DNA of 64,000 bases from Echinicola shivajiensis (GCF_018642165.1 NZ_JAHHZM010000018.1:1-64000); one strand, 5' to 3'; shown: positions 15,819 through 25,343, numbered from the stretch's first letter. Numbers and translations are program-made. Notes: a model not told the origin generated them from the letters alone.

Positions 15819-18800
15819 ATATTACCAAGCTATCCATAGAGCGTCCAGTTGTGGTAATCGTTTTTTACCTTTTGATTGCCATTTTAGGAATCTATAGTTA
15901 TTTCCGGTTGAATTATGAATTGGTGCCAAAGTTTAGTCCAGAAGTGATTACTGTGGCAACGGCCTACCCGGGAGCCAGTGCAAAAGAAGTAGAAGAACAA
16001 GTCAGCAGAATGGGAGAGGACGCCTTGTCTTCCCTTTCTGGTGTAAGTGTGCTGACTGCTGTTTCTTTAGATAATTTTTCCTTGATCAGGTTGGAGCTGC
16101 CTTCCGGTACTGATGTTGACCTTGTCCTTCGTGAGGTTCAACGAATGATGGCAGCAAATGCGGATAAACTTCCTGCCGCTGCAAAGAGTCCTGTAGTTTC
16201 TCGTTTTGATTTTGATGCCCTTCCTGTAATGCGTATGGGCTTGTTTGCTGATTTGAATCCTGTTGCATTGCAGGAATTGGCCAAGGATCAGATTGTCCCT
16301 GCTTTAGCCAGAATAGAAGGAGTGGCAGAAGTGAGGATGCTAGGAGGCGAGGAACAGGAAATAAGGGTAATGGTTCACCAGGATAAATTGGAGCATTATG
16401 GGCTTTCCATTTTACAGGTAGTAGATGCAATGAAAAGGACCAATAAGGATATTCCTGTAGGTTCATTGCAGGATGGAGCATCCAAGCAATCGATAAGGCT
16501 GAAAGGAAAGTTTGCAAGCTTAGAGGAGATAAGGAATGTTCCTGTCATTCATCCTGTCAAAAGAAATACAGTACTGTTGGAACAATTGGCAGATATTTCA
16601 GAGGGGAAAAAGGAGCAGGAACTTATCAGCAGGGTAGATGGGAAAAGTGCCATAGGCATAGATATCAAGAAGAAAAGCGACGCCAATGCTGTGGAGATGA
16701 GTCGGCTTGTTCAAAAAGAAATATTAATGTTGGAAGAGCGGTTTAAATTGGAGGGTGTTCGATTTGATATTTCCATGGATACTTCCTCCTTTACCTTAAA
16801 GGCAGCAAATGCGGTCCTAGCTGACTTAGGATTTGCCATTTTGCTGGTCTCTTTGGTGATGCTGCTGTTTCTGCATAGTATCAGGAATTCGGTTATAGTC
16901 CTTTTGTCTATTCCCCTTTCTATTCTTAGCACTTTCACTGTCATGTATCTTTTAGGGTATTCCCTTAATTTATTGTCCCTGCTAGGGCTCTCCCTTGCAA
17001 TAGGGATTTTAGTGGATGATAGTATTGTGGTTGTGGAGAATACATATCGACACTTTGAAATGGGAAAGGGCAAGAGGGAAGCTGCATATGATGGCCGTAT
17101 GGAAATTGGCTTTACAGCTATTTCAATCACATTGATTGATGTGGTAGTTTTTTTTCCTTTGATATTTTCCACAGGGCTGGTAGCAGATTTGCTCAGGCAA
17201 TTTGGGGTGGTCATCTTGGTGTCTACCTTGATGAGCCTATTGGTTTCCTTTACCCTAGTTCCCTTGGTGGCCTCACGTTTTGGAAAACTTGAAAGGCTGA
17301 GTCAATCAACATTTTTAGGCCGGTTTGTCCATTCTTTTGAAGGTTGGATAGACCAATTCAGTGATTTGATTGTTAATGTTTTGAAATGGGCATTTGGCCA
17401 TCGTATAATTACTCTAGCAATGGCTTTTTTCCTATTGCTTGGGGCTTTCATCCTCATACCAGGCGGCTTTATAGGAATTGAATTTGTGAAGGGAGGAGAC
17501 CGGGGTGAGTTTTTATTGGAACTTCGGGTGGAGGAAGGATCGACCTTATCTAAGACAAGTGAAGTTACGAGACAAGTAGAAGACTATTTGATGGAGATTC
17601 CAGAGGTGGAGGGAGTCTTTACAACAGTTGGAATTACCAGTAGTGGCAGGATAGAGTTTGCTACTCCCCACTTGGCGGAAGTAAGTGTTAAGCTTATTGA
17701 CAAAAAGGATCGGGAAAGATCCGCTTCTTTAATTGCTAGACAAATAAAGCTGGAGCTTGAAGGAGCTATACCGGGTTTGGCCATTAGGCCCATTGATATT
17801 AATCTGTTGGGCTTGAGGGATGATGACGCCGTCCAGGTTGCTGTATTGAATCCTGATAAGGATAAGCTTAACCGCTTGGGCACCCAAGTTGAAAATATAC
17901 TTGATCAAGTCAAAGGAACTGTCGAGGTTACTTCAACTTCCTCTTCTATTTCAAATGAATCAGAAGTTTCACTCAATGAAGATGAAATGGCGCTTTTGAA
18001 GGTTAACCCATTGATTGTCGGGGCTACCCTTAGGACGGCAGTTTTTGGTAATCAGGAGGAGAACTTTTTTAAAGACGATCAACTATACCCCATCAATATC
18101 CAGCTTAGTAAGGAATACATCAACGAGCCAGAAGATTTATTGGGCCTGACAGTCATCAATGAAAATGGACAATTGATCAAACTTAACCAACTGGCCCAAA
18201 TCAATAGCGTGAAATCTTCCGAGGTGTTGGAACGTACCAACCGAAGCCCATCCGTGACTATAAAATCTCAAATTATGGGAAGAACTGCCGGTCAGGTAAA
18301 CAATGATTTTAGAAGTAAACTTAAAGCCTTAGAGGCCCCAGAAGGAACAACTTTTCTATTTGGTGGCCAGTCAAAGAGGACCAAAGAAGGGATTGAAACC
18401 ATGATTTTTGCCTTCTCACTTTCTGTTTTTCTGGTTTATTTCGTGCTGGTAATCTTGTATAATTCATTCAATTATCCTTTTGTGGTATTGCTTTCCATTC
18501 CAATGGCCTTGGTAGGGGCTTTGCTAGCATTGGCATTGACCAAAGAAGCCCTGAGTATTTTTTCAATCTTGGGCTTGGTTATGCTGGTAGGCTTGGTTGG
18601 CAAAAATGCTATCCTTGTAGTGGACTTTACTAATAGGTTGAGAGAAAAGGGGATGCAACTGAAGGATGCCTTGATTAAGGCGACTAGATTAAGGTTCAGA
18701 CCTGTGTTGATGACCAATATTTCCATGATCATAGGTTTGATTCCCATAGCATTGGCCTCTGGTGCCGGTTCAGAATGGAAAAATGGATTGGCATGGGCGA

Positions 18801-18904
18801 TTATAGGAGGTTTGAGCTCTTCGATGATCCTTACTTTGGTGGTGGTTCCTGTGGTCTATTCTATGTTTTCCAAAGAGAAGAGCATTACCAAAGAAAAGGT
18901 ATAA
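15815..18904 (+). CDS. RND efflux transporter permease
   Basis: A 1029-residue inner-membrane pump of the AcrB/HAE-1 type. It has the usual two-fold repeat with 12 membrane segments and two large periplasmic loops. The proton-relay aspartates are visible as Asp401-Asp402 in GILVDDSIVVVEN. The second half carries the VGLVGKNAILVVDFTN motif. It completes a tripartite pump with the two preceding genes. Its 3' end overlaps the converging DUF1295-2 gene by 20 bases. Drug efflux is the generic annotation. Because the operon starts with two lipid-type enzymes and converges on a START-domain gene, export of a lipid is a reasonable alternative. Confidence 0.93.
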   Translation: MNITKLSIERPVVVIVFYLLIAILGIYSYFRLNYELVPKFSPEVITVATAYPGASAKEVEEQVSRMGEDALSSLSGVSVLTAVSLDNFSLIRLELPSGTDVDLVLREVQRMMAANADKLPAAAKSPVVSRFDFDALPVMRMGLFADLNPVALQELAKDQIVPALARIEGVAEVRMLGGEEQEIRVMVHQDKLEHYGLSILQVVDAMKRTNKDIPVGSLQDGASKQSIRLKGKFASLEEIRNVPVIHPVKRNTVLLEQLADISEGKKEQELISRVDGKSAIGIDIKKKSDANAVEMSRLVQKEILMLEERFKLEGVRFDISMDTSSFTLKAANAVLADLGFAILLVSLVMLLFLHSIRNSVIVLLSIPLSILSTFTVMYLLGYSLNLLSLLGLSLAIGILVDDSIVVVENTYRHFEMGKGKREAAYDGRMEIGFTAISITLIDVVVFFPLIFSTGLVADLLRQFGVVILVSTLMSLLVSFTLVPLVASRFGKLERLSQSTFLGRFVHSFEGWIDQFSDLIVNVLKWAFGHRIITLAMAFFLLLGAFILIPGGFIGIEFVKGGDRGEFLLELRVEEGSTLSKTSEVTRQVEDYLMEIPEVEGVFTTVGITSSGRIEFATPHLAEVSVKLIDKKDRERSASLIARQIKLELEGAIPGLAIRPIDINLLGLRDDDAVQVAVLNPDKDKLNRLGTQVENILDQVKGTVEVTSTSSSISNESEVSLNEDEMALLKVNPLIVGATLRTAVFGNQEENFFKDDQLYPINIQLSKEYINEPEDLLGLTVINENGQLIKLNQLAQINSVKSSEVLERTNRSPSVTIKSQIMGRTAGQVNNDFRSKLKALEAPEGTTFLFGGQSKRTKEGIETMIFAFSLSVFLVYFVLVILYNSFNYPFVVLLSIPMALVGALLALALTKEALSIFSILGLVMLVGLVGKNAILVVDFTNRLREKGMQLKDALIKATRLRFRPVLMTNISMIIGLIPIALASGAGSEWKNGLAWAIIGGLSSSMILTLVVVPVVYSMFSKEKSITKEKV

Positions 18905-19637
18905 GTGCCTTACGGTTTTTAGGATATTCAGGGAATTTGTTTAGGTACCATTGATGATGTGACCAAGCTCTAGGAGCGAGATTGGCAAATGTAAAGACAG
19001 CAAAAGCCAAACCCGGTAAGGACAAGGTGAGCAAGGCCCATCCCGACCACTCTAGAATTTCACCAAAGTAATGCGGGTTTGAAATCCAGTTAAAAAGTCC
19101 TTTCCTAGGTGCCTTATATTCTGTTCCACCAATTAATTTTAGTGACCTCAATTGGCTGTCGGCTTGTTTGTTTATCCAATAGCCCAATAGGAAAAGTGTA
19201 ATTCCTGCAATAAAATAGGGTGACAATAACCACTCATTAGAAAAGGAGGCAAGGTGGAATAAATAATACCCATTGATAAAACCATTGATGCAATTAAAAA
19301 TAATAGCAAAAAGGACAATCAGTCCAGGGTAAGGTTTATTGGGGCTGCCAAATCTAAAGGGATAGATAAAGGTCCTATGGAAATAATGAAATTCCCAGAT
19401 GATCAGCATGATGATAGCAGGAATCGAATCCCAAGCTCGATAAGATATAAATAGCAACAATGGGAATAGAAAAGCGGGCAATTCTTGAAGTATCCATGCC
19501 CATCTGGCTTTGATCGTAAATCCCCAACCTGGACGCTGGAAGCGGCCGTAAGGTGCCTTGATATAAAACAAAATAACAAATACCATAATGGCAGTTAGGA
19601 ATTCTGTTATGAGCAATATGTGATAAATGCTATTCAA
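18885..19637 (-). CDS. Second steroid 5-alpha-reductase-like (DUF1295) membrane protein
   Basis: A 250-residue membrane protein with five to six hydrophobic segments. The C-terminal signature GLFNWISNPHYFGEILEW is close to that of 3-oxo-5-alpha-steroid 4-dehydrogenases and their bacterial relatives. It begins with TTG at 19637. The first internal ATG would remove much of the first membrane helix, so the TTG is preferred. The start lies inside the end of the START-domain gene (8-base overlap), which indicates coupled translation. It is the second such enzyme in the locus and differs in length and sequence from the one at 11718, so it is not a recent duplicate. Confidence 0.85.
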   Translation of the reverse strand: MNSIYHILLITEFLTAIMVFVILFYIKAPYGRFQRPGWGFTIKARWAWILQELPAFLFPLLLFISYRAWDSIPAIIMLIIWEFHYFHRTFIYPFRFGSPNKPYPGLIVLFAIIFNCINGFINGYYLFHLASFSNEWLLSPYFIAGITLFLLGYWINKQADSQLRSLKLIGGTEYKAPRKGLFNWISNPHYFGEILEWSGWALLTLSLPGLAFAVFTFANLAPRAWSHHQWYLNKFPEYPKNRKALIPFLW

Positions 19638-20214
19638 GTTGCTTGATAAGGCTTTGGGTAGTTTCGAATGGGTTTTGAATTAAGAATTGATTGGTGATCC
19701 AGCTGGGAATGTTTCCCCCAGGATCAGAGATGAACTGATTTTTAATCAAAAGACTGTCATTGTCCAATATTTCAAACTGCCAAAACCCCTCCAGGTCTTC
19801 TATCCTTACAAGGCCTTTTTGGTGGGCTTTTAGGTGCTTTAGATCTTTGATTTCCAGTCTAAGAATGTCTTTTTGGGGATACAGAAATTTTATTTCAACC
19901 ATTAGGTCTCGATTGGAACTGGGAAAAGGGGAATCAAGTATCAAATAGTATTGATAGGTGTTTTCGTCTAGCTGTTTGATTTCATCGACCTTTTCAATAT
20001 CGGCCATCCAGTTGGGGTAGTTTTTTATTTTTCTGAACAGGGAATCCAAATCTTTGATCTGTGCCTTAACTTGGGTTTCAACACTAAATTGGCGGATAGG
20101 GTAACCGTCTAACTTTCTGGTAAAAACTTTAATTCCATTTTTATCCTTCTCCAATTTCCAATCAGTGTTTTGGGGCCATGAAAACAATATGATAAGAAGA
20201 TAAAAAATGAACAT
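19630..20214 (-). CDS. START-domain lipid-binding protein
   Basis: A 194-residue protein with a short hydrophobic N-terminus (possible signal or anchor, about residues 2-13) followed by one START/SRPBCC-type domain. The features are WKLEKDKNGIKVFTRK, YPNWMADIEKVDEIKQL, SPFPSSNRDLMVEI and a C-terminal helix. START domains form a cavity that carries sterols, phospholipids or other hydrophobic ligands. It is co-transcribed with the second DUF1295 enzyme. If the leader is a true signal peptide the protein works in the periplasm, handing a lipid between membrane enzyme and pump. That role is an inference from context. Confidence 0.8.
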   Translation of the reverse strand: MFIFYLLIILFSWPQNTDWKLEKDKNGIKVFTRKLDGYPIRQFSVETQVKAQIKDLDSLFRKIKNYPNWMADIEKVDEIKQLDENTYQYYLILDSPFPSSNRDLMVEIKFLYPQKDILRLEIKDLKHLKAHQKGLVRIEDLEGFWQFEILDNDSLLIKNQFISDPGGNIPSWITNQFLIQNPFETTQSLIKQLE

Positions 20215-20373
20215 CGATTATCTAATATTTTTAAAGTAAGATAATTAAAAGCGGTGGCTGATGCAAGGGGTTATAGTCCAGTTGATTTTGGAAATATAGG
20301 AAGGGTGAAAGCTAGGTTTTGAAGGAATTAAGGATGATACTTGTTTAATTGGAATGAAATTAAAAAACAGGAA

Positions 20374-21258
20374 CTAACTTGTTTGGTTGTGTTTCTGATT
20401 ATGGGTTTTAATGTATTCCGAGGGTGTGTAGCCAGTAATTAACTTAAACTGGCGGTTGAAGTAGGAAATGTTATAATAACCGCTATCAAATGCCACTTCC
20501 TTTACACTGTATCCTTCTTCAATAAGCTGCTTGCAGGCATGACCAATTCGAATTTCATTGAGAAATTGGGAAAAAGTTTTTCTAGTATGCTGCTTGAAAA
20601 AACGGCAAAAAGCATTGACACTTAAGTTGGCCACATCAGCAGCTTCCGAAAGAGAAATATCCTTAGCAAAATTTTCCATAATGAAATTGATGACGATATT
20701 GACTTTTTTGGTGTCTGTAGGCTTGGTCTCATGGTCAAAATCAATATGGCTTAAAGCTATCAGTTCATTGCTTTGAGATAATCTATGAAGTTGTTTAAGG
20801 AGATACAATATTCTTTCAATCCCCTTTTTTTTCACCATTTTATTGGCAGATTTATAGAGTTGTTTTTGGGCTTTCCCATTGACCATTAGGCCTCTTTTAC
20901 TGTAATGTAACAGCTTTTTAATGGCATGGAGTTCAGGAAGTTCCAAAAGCTTTTCGCCCAGGCTTTCCAATGAGAAAATGATTGAAATGTTTTTGGATCT
21001 TAAGTGGGTGTTTTTTTCATAATAGGCTTTGTCACTTCGAAAGAAATGTGGAAGGTTAGATCCCAAAATAAAAATATCACCTGCTTTGAAGTTACCAATG
21101 GCATCTCCAATAAAATAAGTGCCAGCACCCTCTAAAATCACCATGATCTGCGTCTCTGCATGATAATGAAGGTTATCATAAAAATAGGGGTAGTCTTCTT
21201 GCAGGATTCGAACTGTCTCTTCCTCTATTTTGGCAATTTTAAACAGTAGGGGTTTCAT
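20374..21258 (-). CDS. AraC-family regulator with cupin sensor domain
   Basis: A 294-residue transcription factor. The N-terminal cupin (about residues 20-95, with HYHAETQIMVILEGAG and FKAGDIFILGSNLPHFF) is the ligand-binding part. The C-terminal pair of helix-turn-helix motifs (about 190-285) includes ISLSEAADVANLSVNAFCRF and VAFDSGYYNISYFNRQFK. It is divergent from the gamma-glutamyltransferase gene 244 bases away and lies just upstream of the START/DUF1295 pair in the same direction. It could control either side. Sugar-responsive regulators of this type are common in Bacteroidota. Confidence 0.88.
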   Translation of the reverse strand: MKPLLFKIAKIEEETVRILQEDYPYFYDNLHYHAETQIMVILEGAGTYFIGDAIGNFKAGDIFILGSNLPHFFRSDKAYYEKNTHLRSKNISIIFSLESLGEKLLELPELHAIKKLLHYSKRGLMVNGKAQKQLYKSANKMVKKKGIERILYLLKQLHRLSQSNELIALSHIDFDHETKPTDTKKVNIVINFIMENFAKDISLSEAADVANLSVNAFCRFFKQHTRKTFSQFLNEIRIGHACKQLIEEGYSVKEVAFDSGYYNISYFNRQFKLITGYTPSEYIKTHNQKHNQTS

Positions 21259-21502
21259 TCTATTTGGGTCTTCGAATAATTAGGTAAGTTTACGATATGC
21301 CTAGCAGAATGAAAAATTATTTTTTGTTTGATATTATATTTAAGGAAATGCATTGTTAGCATTATGGTAATTAGGCTTAGAGCAAAGAAGTGAAATTATG
21401 GGAGAGAACTAATTGTTTTCAGCTATTTAGGAGGAAGAAGATGAATTAATTGACTTAATATTTAAGAGGTTAGAAATTAATCGAAAATAGAAGATTTAAT
21501 TT

Positions 21503-23245
21503 ATGTCAACGAAAAGAATATACAGCTATCAGTTTCATATGGTCAGGGGACTTATTTTGGTGGTTTTTATAAGCCAATTTTTTGCCTGTTCAGTTTTTGA
21601 AAGTAAGAACTATAAAGAAGGAAAAACCGTGTTTGCCAACAAAGCTATGGTGGTGAGCGCCCATCCAGAGGCCACAAGGGTTGGGATAGAGGTTATCGAA
21701 AATGGTGGTAATGCCATAGATGCAATGGTGGCAGTACATTTTGCATTGGCGGTTGTATATCCTTCCGCTGGAAATATTGGTGGGGGAGGGTTTATGATTT
21801 ATCGTCCAGTAGATGGAGAAGTCGCTAGTTTGGATTTCAGGGAAAAGGCACCACTTGCCGCTTTCGAGGAGATGTATCAAGATGAGAATGGAGAAATTAT
21901 TGAAGGTTTAAGTTTGGCTGGCCCCATGGCCTCTGGAGTGCCTGGTTCTGTAGCTGGGATGATTCAAGCGCATGGGAAATATGGCTCTCTTCCTTTGAAG
22001 GATTTGATTGCACCAGCTTATAAACTTGCCGATAAAGGCTTTCCAATTACAGAAAAGCAAGCCAATAATTACAATCATTATAAAACGGTTTTCATCGCGC
22101 ATAATCAGGATAGTACAAACATTCCATTGGTCAGACTTGACAGGGAATGGAAGGAAGGCGATGTCCTGGTCCAAAAAGACCTGGCAATGACCTTAAAAAG
22201 GATACAGGAGGATGGCCAGGATGGATTTTATAAAGGTGAGACAGCAGCGCTCCTAGTGGCAGAAATGAAAGCTGGAAATGGCATCATTGAGTTGGAGGAC
22301 CTGACCAAGTACAAGGCTAAATGGAGGACTCCAATTGTTGGTGATTACAGGGGGGTGAAGGTATACAGTATGGGGCCTCCTAGCAGTGGAGGGATAGCTT
22401 TGATGCAGTTATTGAAAATGTCTGCTCATTTTCCATTGGGAGACTTAGGATTTCATCAAGCAGAGACCATCCACTTGATGACAGAAATGGAAAGAAGGGT
22501 ATATGCAGACAGGGCGGAGCATTTGGGAGATGCTGATTTTTGGGAGGTTCCTAAGGATGATTTGTTGGATGATGGATATTTGGAAAGCAGGGTAAGGCAA
22601 ATTAATTCAACTTATGCCACTGACAGTGAGGAGGTATTGGCCATGAATTTCGACCATCAGGAAAGCGAGGAAACTACACATTATTCCATAGTAGATTCAA
22701 CAGGAAATGCAGTTTCAGTTACTACTACCATCAATTCGGGATATGGTTCTAAGGTTTTTGTAACAGGAGCAGGTTTTTTGATGAACAATGAGATGGATGA
22801 TTTCAGCAGTAAGCCAGGAGTGCCCAATGTCTATGGGCTTTTAGGTGGTAAGGCCAATGCTATCCAGGCTGAAAAACGAATGCTGAGCGCGATGACTCCA
22901 ACAATTTTAGAAAAGGAGGGGAAGTTGTTTATGGTAGTAGGGACCCCTGGCGGAAGTACGATTATAACTTCTGTATATCAGACTATATTGAATGTGATAG
23001 ATCATGATATGAATATGGCCGAAGCAGTGTCATCTGGTAGGATTCACCATCAATGGAAACCAAATTTTATTTTTCCTGAAAAGGATGCCATTGACGAGGC
23101 TACAAAATCCATTTTGGAAAGTATGGGGCATAGTATAAAGGAAAGAGGCAATATTGGCAGGGTAGATGCAATACTGGTAAATGCTGAAGGTTTGCTGGAG
23201 GGAGCAGGTGACCCTAGGGGGGATGATTGGGCTGCAGGTTTTTAG
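21503..23245 (+). CDS. ggt: Gamma-glutamyltransferase (glutathione hydrolase)
   Basis: A 580-residue Ntn-hydrolase precursor that cleaves gamma-glutamyl bonds, for example in glutathione. The autoprocessing nucleophile is Thr391 in ETTHYSIVD, so the small subunit begins there. Other family marks are GNIGGGGFMIY, MGPPSSGG and the MNNEMDDFS segment. A hydrophobic leader with FFAC at Cys29 suggests a lipoprotein exported to the periplasm or outer membrane. No partner genes are nearby apart from the divergent AraC regulator, so it looks like an independent unit. Confidence 0.93.
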   Translation: MSTKRIYSYQFHMVRGLILVVFISQFFACSVFESKNYKEGKTVFANKAMVVSAHPEATRVGIEVIENGGNAIDAMVAVHFALAVVYPSAGNIGGGGFMIYRPVDGEVASLDFREKAPLAAFEEMYQDENGEIIEGLSLAGPMASGVPGSVAGMIQAHGKYGSLPLKDLIAPAYKLADKGFPITEKQANNYNHYKTVFIAHNQDSTNIPLVRLDREWKEGDVLVQKDLAMTLKRIQEDGQDGFYKGETAALLVAEMKAGNGIIELEDLTKYKAKWRTPIVGDYRGVKVYSMGPPSSGGIALMQLLKMSAHFPLGDLGFHQAETIHLMTEMERRVYADRAEHLGDADFWEVPKDDLLDDGYLESRVRQINSTYATDSEEVLAMNFDHQESEETTHYSIVDSTGNAVSVTTTINSGYGSKVFVTGAGFLMNNEMDDFSSKPGVPNVYGLLGGKANAIQAEKRMLSAMTPTILEKEGKLFMVVGTPGGSTIITSVYQTILNVIDHDMNMAEAVSSGRIHHQWKPNFIFPEKDAIDEATKSILESMGHSIKERGNIGRVDAILVNAEGLLEGAGDPRGDDWAAGF

Positions 23246-23509
23246 TATTGATTAAAATATCAAAACATATTTGTTTAAAATTGGATAGAGTGGATATACT
23301 AGAGCTCAAAATGATTAATTTTGGCTTTATGGAATTATTGTGATATCTTTCAAAGATATTAGTGAATTAAATTTAGTTCATAAGTATTGTTAATCAAGTG
23401 ATTAGATGATTTTAATAATTTAGTTTGTCTCACCAGCAAACTTTTTGGTATTAAAATTGTTCACTTAAAAAACTTTTGTAGATCTGTTGCCACACACACC
23501 AGAAAAACT

Positions 23510-23878
23510 ATGTCTAAAGTCGTAATTCTAGAGAAAGATTTTGATCTCGCTGACAATATTAAGGAAATCCTTAGCTACAAAAATTATGAGGTTTGCAGTA
23601 TTGGTTCAGGGATCAACTCAAAAGCATTGGTTAATCGATTTTCACCATCCTTTGTGATTTTGGGAACAAGGTTAAATGGAGGAAAGGATGGTATTGAAAC
23701 CGCTAGGGACATAAGAAAAGATTATTCTTGTCCATTGTTGTTTTTAAGTACTAACGAAAACAGCGAATCTATAAGAAAGTTGATAAAAAGGATTCCAAAT
23801 AGTTTTATCCTCCAAAAGCCCTTTTCTATCAAATCGCTACATCTGGCAGTTGATCAGGTTTTAAGTCCAAAGCAGTAA
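23510..23878 (+). CDS. Stand-alone receiver-domain protein lacking the phospho-acceptor Asp
   Basis: A 122-residue single receiver domain with no output domain. The acidic pocket remains as Glu8/Asp10, the switch Ser/Thr as FLST, and the conserved lysine in LQKPF. The position of the phosphorylated aspartate, normally in an (I/L)LMD strand end, reads FVILGTRL, so Gly52 replaces it. The later DGIE motif is intact, so the alignment is secure. This would be a pseudo-receiver, used for protein binding instead of phosphorylation, or controlled in another way. It is followed by two hairpins and a strong terminator, so it is a separate transcript. Confidence 0.8.
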   Translation: MSKVVILEKDFDLADNIKEILSYKNYEVCSIGSGINSKALVNRFSPSFVILGTRLNGGKDGIETARDIRKDYSCPLLFLSTNENSESIRKLIKRIPNSFILQKPFSIKSLHLAVDQVLSPKQ

Positions 23879-23885
23879 GAACTTT

Positions 23886-23905
23886 CAAGGTAGACCATTA
23901 CCTTG
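23886..23905 (+). other. Small hairpin before a terminator
   Basis: CAAGGTA (23886-23892) pairs with TACCTTG (23899-23905) around a six-base loop. It lies just after the receiver-domain stop and just before the terminator at 23911. There is no T-tract directly behind it. It may protect the 3' end of the transcript. Confidence 0.5.
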
Positions 23906-23910
23906 GTTTG

Positions 23911-23942
23911 AATCCATATTATCTTAATATGGATTTTTTTTT
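23911..23942 (+). terminator. Rho-independent terminator after the receiver-domain gene
   Basis: AATCCATATT (23911-23920) pairs perfectly with AATATGGATT (23926-23935) around a five-base loop. A run of T follows to 23942. Confidence 0.85.
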
Positions 23943-24106
23943 GATCTATATATTTTCATTTAGATGAACAATTATATGCTGTCTGTTGGCAAATATCATT
24001 TTCATCTTATCAAAAATCGCTTATTTTTATAAGCTAGCTTAAAGGGGCTATGTGGCCTTTTTGGCTTATTATTTCATAATGAAGACAGCTTTTAACTTAT
24101 ACTCCA

Positions 24107-25096
24107 ATGAAAGTAAGTGTTTTTAGTGCGCATAAATTCGAACAAAGCTATTTGAAGGCCGCCATTCCCAATCACAAGCTTCTATTGATCGATGCCAGGT
24201 TAACTGTGAATACGGTAGGACTTGCTGAAGGATGTGATGCCGTATCGATTTTTGTAAGTGATGATGCCTCGGCACCGGTATTGGAAAAATTAAGTCAATT
24301 AGGCGTGAAATATTTGGCATTAAGATCAGCTGGTTTCAATCATGTGGACTTAAAAAAGGCTGAGGAACTTGGGATAAAGGTGGCAAGAGTACCAGAGTAC
24401 TCACCAGCGGCCATTGCTGAACATACTGTAGCGCTGATGCTGGCTTTGAACCGTAAATTACCTAGGGCACACCATCGTATTAGGGATTTGAACTTCTCTT
24501 TGGATGGCTTGGTAGGTTTTGATATGGAAGGCAAAACAGTTGGTGTAGTCGGTACGGGGAAAATAGGAAGTAAAGTGGCGGCCATTTTAAAAGGATTTGG
24601 ATGTCGGATTTTAGCTTATGATCCTTATATCAATGAATCATTGGTGGAAAAATATGGGGTAAAGTATGTCGATTTTAAGGAATTATGTCAGTCTTCTCAT
24701 ATCATAAGCCTGCATTTACCACTTAGCCCAGAATCGCGCTATATGGTTAATAAGGAAAGTATTTCCACCATGAAAAAGGGGGTGATGCTGATTAATACAA
24801 GCCGCGGTGCATTGGTGAATACTTTGGACGTCATTGAGGGGCTAAAAAGTGGGCAAATAGGGGCAATGGGAATGGATGTTTATGAGGAAGAAGAAGATTT
24901 GTTTTTTGAAGATCATTCTGAAGATATTCTTCAGGATGATGTGATTGCCCGCCTGCTGACCTTTCAAAATGTATTGATCACCAGTCATCAGGCTTTTCTA
25001 ACCACGGAGGCTTTGGAAAAAATTGCTGAAGTAACAGCGTTCAATTTGGATTGCTGGGATAGGAATAAACCCAGTCCGAATGAATTGAAAGTATGA
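24107..25096 (+). CDS. D-lactate dehydrogenase (D-2-hydroxyacid dehydrogenase family)
   Basis: A 329-residue NAD-dependent D-2-hydroxyacid dehydrogenase. The cofactor motif is GTGKIG (149-154). The catalytic set is Arg234 in TSRGALV, a glutamate in the DVYEEEEDLF stretch (about 262) and His294 in TSHQAFLT. The double-acidic DVYEEEEDLFFED stretch and SHQAFLT ending are typical of fermentative D-lactate dehydrogenases (LdhA group), so reduction of pyruvate to D-lactate is the best call. It appears monocistronic. Confidence 0.9.
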   Translation: MKVSVFSAHKFEQSYLKAAIPNHKLLLIDARLTVNTVGLAEGCDAVSIFVSDDASAPVLEKLSQLGVKYLALRSAGFNHVDLKKAEELGIKVARVPEYSPAAIAEHTVALMLALNRKLPRAHHRIRDLNFSLDGLVGFDMEGKTVGVVGTGKIGSKVAAILKGFGCRILAYDPYINESLVEKYGVKYVDFKELCQSSHIISLHLPLSPESRYMVNKESISTMKKGVMLINTSRGALVNTLDVIEGLKSGQIGAMGMDVYEEEEDLFFEDHSEDILQDDVIARLLTFQNVLITSHQAFLTTEALEKIAEVTAFNLDCWDRNKPSPNELKV

Positions 25097-25343
25097 GAGA
25101 ACAGGTCTAGGTAAAGAAATAGGGATATTTTTCATAAAAATATTGCCAATAGCGGGGTATTTGGTTAAATTAAGATAAAGCAAATCAGAGGTTGGATTAA
25201 ACCTTTAATGCTTTAAATAATGGAAGAATCAATTAATCGGATGTATGGGTATAAACTATAATAAATAGTTTATCTAAAAGTAGCATTTGGCAATGCTTCT
25301 AACTGGATTAACAGCAAGGGTTATTTGAAGGAAAAAACAAAGA

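Noticed and set aside
16711-17214. Long minus-strand frame inside the RND permease
   Set aside because: It is a shadow of the membrane-helix codons of the pump and has no start context or known motif.
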